Shown here: piece by piece, positions 14,998-20,267 of the stretch
Numbering within the stretch: the stretch's first letter is position 1
Layout: each line of letters begins with the position of its first letter
Assembly (NCBI GenBank): GCA_031262895.1
Contig: JAISGW010000141.1
Coordinates: forward strand, 1 to 20,267
Length of the DNA: 20,267 nucleotides
Direction of reading: 5' to 3'
DNA from: Tannerella sp.
GTDB lineage: Bacteria; Bacteroidota; Bacteroidia; Bacteroidales; Tannerellaceae
Position numbers and translations under genes: made by a program
The notes under the pieces: model-generated
What the model was told of the DNA's origin: nothing
Seen by the model: the letters and a program-made list of their open reading frames with translations, nothing else
Databases searched by the model: none

Positions 14998-16143
14998 TTA
15001 GTTGACTCCTGTCATCGGGTGGAAATAACGGGGCGCATAACCGGGCAGCAGCCCCGGATGGAAGATATGTATCAAATCGCGGAGCAGGTAATCGGGATGA
15101 ATGGGCGATTCCTCGTAATAGAAGGCCTTGCCGGTGTTGCAGGTATAAATGTGCTGCCGGCTGAAGGCGTCGAAGTCGGCATACGAGGGATACTCGTCAC
15201 GCAATTCCGCATAAGTCTTCTCTTTTGCCAGGTTATATTTCATGAGCCAGAAGTCGGCGTGCATGGCTTTGTCGAGCACGGCCTCGAAGGCCAGCGGTAT
15301 GCTGGCAGTGCCGGGCAAGTAGTCGAAAGCATTGCGCGCTCCGGCGTCGTGGTAGAAATGGGCGATATAACTGTCGCGGCCCGGCACATACCAGAAGCCG
15401 CCGTACATGGTTTCGGAAAGTACCGCGGGTCTTTCCTTCGCCGTGGCTGCCAGCCGGCGGAGGCTGTCGTAGCGGGCTTCCGTTTGCCGAAAGAGGCTGT
15501 CGGCCAAGGCTTCCTTGTCGAGCAGCAGGCCGAAGAAACGCAGCCACTCGGCTCGTCCCAGGGGCAGGGTCTCCATGTAATCGGGCACGGCGACGATGGG
15601 GACGCCCAATTTCTCGGCGCCTCCGTAGCCGGCGTTCTGGAAAGGCGAGGCCACAACGCAGGCTATGCCCCTTGCCATCATCCGCTCTATGTTCGGCGAG
15701 GTGGCTGCACCCAGGTCGGCCACTTCCCCCCACGCCACCCTGGCGCGTATACTGTCGGAAATCATGTACCGGGGTTCGCAGACGCCGGCGATGCTGTCCA
15801 AGCAGCCCAGGGCTTCTATCATGGAGACATACACGGAAGTGTAAACGGCCAGGTGCCCGACAGGGGTGCGCAGCACCTGCCCTTGCGGCAATCCGGCCGG
15901 CAGGGGGCGTGTGCGGGGCACCAGCAGATAACGTTCAAGCAGGCGGGTCGTATCCCAGGGATTACGCACCTCCACTGAGATGTAATCCTTGGCGTGCGCC
16001 ACCCGGAAGCCGCGCGCGTAAGCGTTGGAATCGGCCCGAAGGGAGATGCCGGCGCCTTGGGCGGCAGGCTTGCCCGCAGGCCCGCAGGCCGCCGCCAACA
16101 AGAAGGCGGCGGTCAGGCAGCAGCAGCCGATGGCTTTTTTCAT
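14998..16143 (-). CDS. btuF: Cobalamin ABC transporter substrate-binding lipoprotein (BtuF-like)
   Basis: This 381-residue protein would bind corrinoid in the periplasm and deliver it to an inner-membrane BtuCD-type transporter that is not in the window. The signal peptide MKKAIGCCCLTAAFLLAAAC ends in a lipobox at Cys20. The residues after the cysteine (GPAGKPAAQ) lack the acidic surface-export signal, so a periplasm-facing anchor is expected. Two Rossmann-like lobes typical of class III binding proteins are visible: VYVSMIEALGCLDSIAGV and ERMMARGIACVVAS, then PIVAVPDYMETLPLGRAEWL, a linker helix, and a second lobe around ETMYGGFWYVPGRDS. Its ATG at 16143 overlaps the stop of the beta-propeller gene as ATGA. 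An iron-siderophore ligand is the alternative, but the riboswitch argues for cobalamin. Confidence 0.85.
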   Translation of the reverse strand: MKKAIGCCCLTAAFLLAAACGPAGKPAAQGAGISLRADSNAYARGFRVAHAKDYISVEVRNPWDTTRLLERYLLVPRTRPLPAGLPQGQVLRTPVGHLAVYTSVYVSMIEALGCLDSIAGVCEPRYMISDSIRARVAWGEVADLGAATSPNIERMMARGIACVVASPFQNAGYGGAEKLGVPIVAVPDYMETLPLGRAEWLRFFGLLLDKEALADSLFRQTEARYDSLRRLAATAKERPAVLSETMYGGFWYVPGRDSYIAHFYHDAGARNAFDYLPGTASIPLAFEAVLDKAMHADFWLMKYNLAKEKTYAELRDEYPSYADFDAFSRQHIYTCNTGKAFYYEESPIHPDYLLRDLIHIFHPGLLPGYAPRYFHPMTGVN

Positions 16144-17228
16144 GGGAGGCTGACGACTACGGTACGCACCGGATTCATGCCCACTTCCCATTTGCCCTCG
16201 AACTTACCGCTAACAAGGTCGTACATGGAGACGTCGCCGTTGTTCGTGTAATCGCTGGAGCTGACGAAGACAGTGCTACCGTCAAGGGCGGCGTCCATCT
16301 TATACGGGTTAGCCGGCGTATCGGCGAGGAAGTCGCTTCCCTTGGCGCCCGCCTCCGTGTCGTAGGTGAAGAAATTGTAAGTCGGGTTCCAGTTGGCATC
16401 GTAAGAGCCGTACATGATATACAGCGTATGGCCGAGAGCGAAGAGTTCAGAGGCATGGAGGCCGTCGACAGGAGAAGCCGTGTCGGTTTGGGTGTCGATG
16501 CGCTGCACGGTGTTGGGCACATTCTGGTAATTGCCGAGCGAGACAACATAGACGCTGCCGTCGGCGGTCACGGCCATCGGGCCGGGATTGAGGGCCACTT
16601 CTATTTGCTTCGTTTCCGTGAAGTCGGCCGGGTCAATGACCGAGACGGTCTTGTCGTAACCGATATAATTGCCGTCGGCGTCCACTTTGCCGGCATAGTC
16701 CATGCCGCCGGTATTGGCCACATAGAGTTTGCCGTTGGCCGCGACGATCTGGTCGGGGTTACAGCCCACCTTCACGTAGTCGACCACCTGAAGCGAGGCC
16801 GTATCGAGCTTGGCCACTTCGCCGGCAAAGTAGGTGACGTAAACGTAGCCGTTGAGGGCGGCCAGGCGGCGGGGTTCCTGGCCGGTCAGGATTTGCTTGA
16901 GGGAGTTCCCATCGAGGTCGGTCACTTCAATAGTGCCCGAGGCATCAAGGGTGATGTAGAGCTTGCCGCCGTAGCGAATCATGTCATTGGCCAGGTCGCC
17001 TAAGCTGCGGTTATTCCGGCTCTTGAAGATGTCGGCCTCCACAGTGGTGTCGCTTAAGTTGATGCGGCTCAAGCTGGCATTGTTGGAGCCGGCCCTGCCG
17101 CTGTTGAGCACGTAAGCGTAAGTGGCCGGACCGGAAGGACAAACCGTCGGCTTGTCGTCGTCGTTGTTCTTGTCGCAGGCGGCGAGGCAAAAGAGCAGCC
17201 CGGCCGCGTAAATCAGATACTTTTTCAT
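16140..17228 (-). CDS. btuG: Surface beta-propeller lipoprotein, BtuG-like (YncE/DUF5074-type)
   Basis: This is a 362-residue lipoprotein. The signal MKKYLIYAAGLLFCLAAC ends in a lipobox at Cys18, followed by DKNNDDDKP, an acid-rich stretch like the Bacteroides signal for display on the cell surface. The rest consists of repeated propeller strands with YVLNSGRAGSNNASL, NDMIRYGGKLYITL, RRLAALNGYVYVTYF, PDQIVAANGKLYVANTG and PMAVTADGSVYVVSLG, one for each blade of a probable seven-bladed fold. In Bacteroides, BtuG is such a propeller, sits on BtuB and captures vitamin B12 with very high affinity. Position directly after the receptor gene under a cobalamin riboswitch supports the same role. It is coupled to the btuF-like gene. 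A repeat-filled 153-base spacer separates it from btuB. Confidence 0.86.
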   Translation of the reverse strand: MKKYLIYAAGLLFCLAACDKNNDDDKPTVCPSGPATYAYVLNSGRAGSNNASLSRINLSDTTVEADIFKSRNNRSLGDLANDMIRYGGKLYITLDASGTIEVTDLDGNSLKQILTGQEPRRLAALNGYVYVTYFAGEVAKLDTASLQVVDYVKVGCNPDQIVAANGKLYVANTGGMDYAGKVDADGNYIGYDKTVSVIDPADFTETKQIEVALNPGPMAVTADGSVYVVSLGNYQNVPNTVQRIDTQTDTASPVDGLHASELFALGHTLYIMYGSYDANWNPTYNFFTYDTEAGAKGSDFLADTPANPYKMDAALDGSTVFVSSSDYTNNGDVSMYDLVSGKFEGKWEVGMNPVRTVVVSLP

Positions 17229-17229
17229 T

Positions 17230-17264
17230 TTATGAGTTATGAGTTATGAATTATGAATTATGAG
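17230..17264. repeat. Five tandem TTATGAR heptamers
   Basis: Five consecutive seven-base units TTATGAG, TTATGAG, TTATGAA, TTATGAA, TTATGAG lie immediately upstream of the btuG-like start codon (17228), overlapping the place where its ribosome-loading region must be. Copy-number change here could alter translation. Confidence 0.75.
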
Positions 17265-17379
17265 TAAGACTTGTAAGACTCTAAGACTATGAGATTGTAA
17301 GACGAATCTTATAGTCTATTGGTCTATTGGTCTTAAAGTCTAATGGTCTTATAATCTTAGAGTCTTATAGTCTGAATGG
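17265..17379. repeat. Long imperfect palindromic AAGACT/AGTCTT repeat element, copy A (btuB-btuG spacer)
   Basis: The left part has repeats of TAAGACT and the right part repeats of AGTCTTA/GGTCTAT, so the two halves are roughly complementary. The arms 17274-17290 and 17351-17367 match as an inverted repeat at 16 of 17 positions. The centre GATTGTAAGACGAATC (17293-17308) and the segment AAAGTCTAATGGTCTTATA (17335-17353) are identical to parts of the element at 19666-19810. In the btu transcript it could fold into a long hairpin between btuB and the btuG-like gene. Confidence 0.8.
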
Positions 17380-17381
17380 TC

Positions 17382-19391
17382 TCACCTCTCCATGCTGAGG
17401 CTGATGCGGAAGGAGCTTCCGGGCATGGGGTAATACTGTATGACCTCGTATTGCCGGTTCGTGAAGTTGACCCATTCGCCTTGCAGGTGCAGGCGCCAGG
17501 AGCGGAAGCGGAAATCTCTGCCTAAGGAGAGGCTTTGTTCGGCATAGGCGCCCATACGGTTCTCCGCGATGTTTTGCGGCAGCGCGTAGCGTTCGCCCAC
17601 GGCGGTGAGCAGGTAACCCAGCGTAGCCCAGGGGCTGTGCAGGGAGCATGAGGCCGTGCCGGCATGGCGCGGCGTGTAGGGAATCTGCTGGCGGTAGTTC
17701 TTGGCCGTCGGCTCGCTCAGGTCAATGGCCCGCTGGTAGCTGTAGGTGGCTGCCGCCTCAAGCGAGAAGCGCGGGGCGGAGGGCAGGCGGAACAGGCCCG
17801 ACAGGTTCAAGTCCAAGCCCCGTATGTCAACCTTGCCCATGTTCATCATCTTCCAGACGTACAAGTTCGGGAGGGCGACGATTTTATCCCGCACACGATT
17901 GTAGTAGGCGTCCGCAGAGGCGGCGAGATACGTCAGCACGCCGGAGAGCGCCCAGTTGCCCGTCAGGCCGAGGTCGAACTGCGCGGCGCGTTCGGGGCGG
18001 AGGTTCAGGTTGCCGAAGCGCAGGTAATACAAATCGGTGAAAGTTGGCGCCCGGTAGGCGTCCTTGTACGAGGCGCGCAGACGGAGGCTGCTCGCGGGAA
18101 AGGGGCGCAGGGAAAAGCTGAGGGCCGGTGAAAGCCGGTGGCGGTCGGGCGGTCGGTTCCCGCTATGCACCCGGTCGGACAGGTAAGTGCCCAGCAGGCG
18201 GGCCGTGGCCGTCAGGCGGCTGTCCTTGTATTGCAGGGCTAAGGCCGAATAGGAGCTGAGGCGATCGGGTTGCGGACCACCCGTGAAATTATTGCGCAGC
18301 GTGATATAGAAGAGGTCGCTCGCCAAAGAGGCCGACAACTTCGGTAGCAGCTTGTATAATAAGGAAGCGGAGGCGTAAGCCTCTTGCTGGGTATTGATAT
18401 CGATTTGCTCACCCGCAGCATAGCTGGCGTTGGGCGTGCGGTAATGGCTGAAGGAGTAATCGTATTTACCCCGCGCCTCCCATTCGAACTTAGGGGAAAG
18501 GGGTTGCTGCCAAACGGCCTGCACGAAGAAATTGTCATTCCGCAAACGGTCGTGCTTGGCCGCGTTGTAAAGGACAACCGAGCCGGGCAGCCCCCGGTCG
18601 GCGTTGTAGGTGTACAGTTTCAGGCGCAGTTGCCGCCCACCCCCGAAGCGGCCGTACAGGTTGCCTTCGAGGTGTAGCAACTGGATGTCGCTGTTCGTGC
18701 GGTGTAGCCGTTCGCTTTGCCCGCCGTTGTACAGCAGGAAGGGGTAATTGCCCTTGGCACTTTGGCCTTCGGCAGTAGCGGAAAGGGCCAGGCTGCGGTC
18801 TATCTTCCGGTCGTAACGCAGGAAAGGATGGAAGAGGCCGAAGGAGCCGCCTTGCAGCTTGGCCCGCAGGTGCCAGTCGCGTCCGGTGAACTGCGGCGCC
18901 ACGGAAGTCAGGGCCAGCGCCCCGGAAGAGGCGTACAGGCTGGCCGGGAGGAAGAGGTTGTCGGAAGGGCCGATGCTGAGGCTGAGCGCCTGCAGGTCGT
19001 CGAGGGAGTAGCGGCTGATGTCCACCTGTCCGCTTTGGGCGTCCGTCACGGGCAGGCCGTCGTAGCTCACCGCCGTGTGTTTGGCGCCGAGGCTGCGCAC
19101 GGAGACGGTCTTCAAGCCGCCCAGCCCGCCGTAATCGTTCACCGTGACCCCCGAGAAACGGCGCACCGCCTCGGAGACGTCCTTCAGGCCCAGGGCTTGG
19201 AAGCCGGTACGTTCAAGGCGCTGCACGGGCGCCCCCTGGTTCAAGACCGAGGGGCGCTCCTTAGCCACGACCTCCACCTGCGGCAAGGCTTGGAGCCGCA
19301 AACTATCCGCCTCCTGCGCCGATACAGGCAGGGAGACCGGCAGGCATAAACATGCAACGCATCCGCATTTATAAAACAACAATTTGGACAT
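17382..19391 (-). CDS. btuB: TonB-dependent outer-membrane cobalamin receptor (BtuB-like)
   Basis: This is a 669-residue outer-membrane receptor that imports corrinoids using TonB energy. A signal peptide (about 1-25, ending PVSAQ) is followed by a TonB-box-like segment near LPQVEVVAKE. The plug domain comes next, with DVSEAVRRFSGVTVNDYGG, GGLKTVSVRSLGAKHTAVSYDGLPV and GQVDISRYSLDDLQALSLSI. The beta-barrel then runs to the end, with many aromatic-rich strands. The protein is of typical BtuB size and lacks the extra N-terminal domain of SusC-type receptors. A cobalamin riboswitch precedes it and binding-protein genes follow, which decides the substrate. The ATG at 19391 has no Shine-Dalgarno sequence, as is common in this phylum. 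The terminal residues (SLSMER) deviate from the usual final aromatic residue. Confidence 0.9.
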   Translation of the reverse strand: MSKLLFYKCGCVACLCLPVSLPVSAQEADSLRLQALPQVEVVAKERPSVLNQGAPVQRLERTGFQALGLKDVSEAVRRFSGVTVNDYGGLGGLKTVSVRSLGAKHTAVSYDGLPVTDAQSGQVDISRYSLDDLQALSLSIGPSDNLFLPASLYASSGALALTSVAPQFTGRDWHLRAKLQGGSFGLFHPFLRYDRKIDRSLALSATAEGQSAKGNYPFLLYNGGQSERLHRTNSDIQLLHLEGNLYGRFGGGRQLRLKLYTYNADRGLPGSVVLYNAAKHDRLRNDNFFVQAVWQQPLSPKFEWEARGKYDYSFSHYRTPNASYAAGEQIDINTQQEAYASASLLYKLLPKLSASLASDLFYITLRNNFTGGPQPDRLSSYSALALQYKDSRLTATARLLGTYLSDRVHSGNRPPDRHRLSPALSFSLRPFPASSLRLRASYKDAYRAPTFTDLYYLRFGNLNLRPERAAQFDLGLTGNWALSGVLTYLAASADAYYNRVRDKIVALPNLYVWKMMNMGKVDIRGLDLNLSGLFRLPSAPRFSLEAAATYSYQRAIDLSEPTAKNYRQQIPYTPRHAGTASCSLHSPWATLGYLLTAVGERYALPQNIAENRMGAYAEQSLSLGRDFRFRSWRLHLQGEWVNFTNRQYEVIQYYPMPGSSFRISLSMER

Positions 19392-19396
19392 ATAAC

Positions 19397-19426
19397 AAAA
19401 AAATTACCCAGTCTTTACCCGAGACT
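19397..19426 (-). promoter_or_regulatory. Possible expression platform of the riboswitch
   Basis: After the aptamer, AGTCT (19426-19422), a seven-base loop and AGACT (19414-19410) form a weak five-pair stem. Seven T (19403-19397) follow after a six-base gap. The gap makes it a poor intrinsic terminator, so control of ribosome access at the ATG (19391) is equally possible. Confidence 0.35.
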
Positions 19427-19447
19427 TGCATAAAACTTACGGACTCT

Positions 19448-19632
19448 TGGCAGGTTTTCTGGCTCGTTCTCCTCTTTTTCGGCGGCCTTCCCAGACGCGT
19501 GGCTTTGCACGTCCAGTGGCTCTATGGGGTTTGCCGAGGTATAACAGAACTTACAGCTACGGGTACAGCTCCGGACTTGCACCGGATTCCCTTTTACTAA
19601 CCGCCGACCGGCTGGCCGGGGGCTACACCATA
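19448..19632 (-). ncRNA. Cobalamin riboswitch (AdoCbl family)
   Basis: Read on the minus strand, the segment holds the conserved parts in order: GGTGTAGCC near the 5' end, AAAAGGGAATCCGGTGCAAG with TCCGGAGCTGTACCCG and GCTGTAAG in the core, GCCACTGGACG and GGGAAGGCCGCC further on, and the B12 box GAGCCAGAAAACCTGCC at 19465-19449. It lies in the leader of the btuB-like gene, 57 bases before the ATG, and should repress the operon when cobalamin is abundant. The boundaries are approximate to within a few bases. Confidence 0.95.
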
Positions 19633-19641
19633 ATCCGGCCG

Positions 19642-19649
19642 CAAAGGTA
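19642..19649 (-). promoter_or_regulatory. -7 box for the btu operon
   Basis: TACCTTTG on the minus strand (19649-19642) matches TAnnTTTG and lies just before the riboswitch aptamer. No TTG is found at -33; that position falls at the edge of the AAGACT repeat element. Confidence 0.5.
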
Positions 19650-19665
19650 AAACAAATTATGAGTA

Positions 19666-19810
19666 CTAAGACTGTGAGACTACAAGACTTTAAGACTTCT
19701 AAGACTTTGAGACTATAAGATTGTAAGACTATAAGATTGTAAGACGAATCATAAAGTCTAATGGTCTTATAGTCTTATGGTCTTATGGTCTTATGGTCTT
19801 ATAGTCTATG
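19666..19810. repeat. Long imperfect palindromic AAGACT/AGTCTT repeat element, copy B (upstream of the btu promoter)
   Basis: The left half carries about ten AAGACT/GAGACT-like units at roughly eight-base spacing. The right half is built of GTCTTATG/GTCTTATA octamers, at least four in a row (about 19764-19805). TAAGACTATAAGA at 19724-19736 has a perfect 13-base inverted copy at 19765-19777. It shares a 16-base core (19735-19750) and a 19-base segment (19753-19771) with the copy at 17265-17379, and both copies are preceded by ATTATGAGTA. I see no transposase or coding sequence in it. Confidence 0.8.
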
Positions 19811-20055
19811 AAAAAAAGTTTTATCGTCTTTGCATCACTTGGTCACAAGCGTTTATAATCAATGTCTTAAGCGTGACAAAGGCTTTCGTCACCGGGCTGT
19901 TCCGGGCAATTCTGACTGCCTTCCTTCCCGGCCGCAAAAAAGCTGGGAGTTTGCGCGAAAACATGGAACTTTTAGCGACCAAAAGTCCTATGTTTTTCCA
20001 AAAACATGGAACTTATTTGTTAGGAGTTAGCAGTTAGGAGACAGAGAGCAGCAGC
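19811..20055. other. Non-coding, hairpin-rich spacer without a convincing gene
   Basis: Short open frames occur here but none has a recognisable start context or protein pattern. Visible structure includes GTGAC/GTCAC arms (19873-19877 and 19888-19892), a direct repeat AAAACATGGAACTT (19958-19971 and 20001-20014), and a palindrome ATGTTTTT-CC-AAAAACAT (19990-20007). The end is TTAGGAGTTAGCAGTTAGGAG (20020-20040). Confidence 0.5.
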
Positions 20056-20232
20056 ATGCTGAATACTATCCCGCTAAATATTGCCGCCAAGACGTTGAAT
20101 TCTCGCCGCAAGACGTTGATTTCTCGCGACGAGACGTTGATTTCTCGCGACGAGACGTTGATTTCTCGCGACGAGACGTTGAATTCTCGCCGTGAGACCT
20201 ATTCGCTGCCGGCCATATCAAATCATCGGTGA
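20056..20232 (+). CDS. Possible 58-aa heptapeptide-repeat miniprotein (doubtful)
   Basis: An ATG-initiated frame of 58 codons spans the whole 21-bp repeat array. It begins MLNTIPLNIA and then reads as tandem TLISRDE-type heptads (AKTLNSRR, KTLISRD, ETLISRD and so on) to the tail YSLPAISNHR. Because 21 is divisible by three, the repeat stays in frame, as it must on either strand. There is no promoter box or ribosome binding site that I can see just upstream. It may be only a chance frame through a DNA repeat. Low confidence. Confidence 0.25.
   Translation: MLNTIPLNIAAKTLNSRRKTLISRDETLISRDETLISRDETLNSRRETYSLPAISNHR
20091..20195. repeat. Five-copy 21-bp tandem repeat
   Basis: There are five exact-period units beginning GACGTTGA. 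Units 2-4 (20112-20174) are identical (GACGTTGATTTCTCGCGACG plus A). Units 1 and 5 share the variant GACGTTGAATTCTCGCCG, so the array is symmetric in variant order. Each central unit contains the small inverted repeat TCTCG-CGA-CGAGA. Confidence 0.92.
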
Positions 20233-20267
20233 CCGCCCGCACCGGAGGCCGGGAACAAGAGCGGTGA

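Noticed and set aside
15672..17003. 443-codon plus-strand frame across the btuF and btuG genes
   Set aside because: It is antisense to two lipoprotein genes with clear signals and is very Arg/Pro-rich at its start.
17265..17379. Insertion sequence or invertible promoter
   Set aside because: The palindromic repeats have no transposase or recombinase beside them and no promoter between inverted ends, so I list them only as repeats.
19777..20037. 86-codon plus-strand frame near the right edge, and a second overlapping one at 19830-20030
   Set aside because: Both run through palindromic repeats, start within or beside the AAGACT element, and show no protein family features.
20091..20195. CRISPR array
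   Set aside because: The 21-bp units are directly adjacent with no unique spacers and no cas genes nearby.

Overview
The window looks like a Bacteroidales (Bacteroidetes) chromosome segment. The evidence is recurrent TAnnTTTG -7 promoter boxes (several with a TTG/TTTG about 19-21 bp upstream), few Shine-Dalgarno sites, lipoproteins with acidic residues after the lipid cysteine, a SusC/BtuB-style outer-membrane receptor beside a surface lipoprotein, a GH29 fucosidase, a patatin-barrel fusion and a type B ribosomal L31. The species cannot be named from sequence alone.

Layout. (1) 1-3890, minus strand: a Bacteroides-type promoter drives an M20 peptidase, followed with almost no spacing by a two-gene Septu/retron-effector-like pair (AAA ATPase plus HNH nuclease) and an MtaD-like amidohydrolase that runs off the left edge. 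The HNH gene carries a one-base frameshift in a five-base homopolymer. (2) 3900-9090: housekeeping genes, namely an MscS-type channel, serine acetyltransferase, a MATE transporter, HU, and a ribosomal L31 (type B)-trpS operon closed by a perfect 19-bp hairpin. (3) 9100-11386: a lipoprotein aldose epimerase on the minus strand, then an AT-richer plus-strand pair made of a DUF4065 (Panacea-type) antitoxin candidate and an unrecognised probable toxin. (4) 11407-14950, minus strand: a secreted GH29 alpha-L-fucosidase translationally coupled (GTGA) to a patatin/outer-membrane beta-barrel protein. (5) 14998-19650, minus strand: a cobalamin-riboswitch-controlled uptake operon of TonB-dependent receptor (BtuB), surface beta-propeller lipoprotein (BtuG-like) and periplasmic binding lipoprotein (BtuF-like). 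(6) 19660-20267: no convincing gene, but dense repeats.

How the parts may work together. In region 5 the receptor and surface lipoprotein would capture and import corrinoids across the outer membrane, the binding protein would hand them to an inner-membrane ABC transporter not in this window, and the riboswitch would shut the set off when cobalamin is plentiful. In region 1 the presumed anti-phage pair has no visible promoter of its own and is probably co-transcribed with two hydrolase genes.

The least explained items are two related, long, imperfectly palindromic repeat elements (about 17265-17379 and 19666-19810) on either side of the riboswitch-btuB unit, a five-copy 21-bp tandem repeat near the right edge that could encode a heptapeptide-repeat miniprotein, the Panacea-linked unknown protein, and the frameshifted nuclease inside a metabolic operon.
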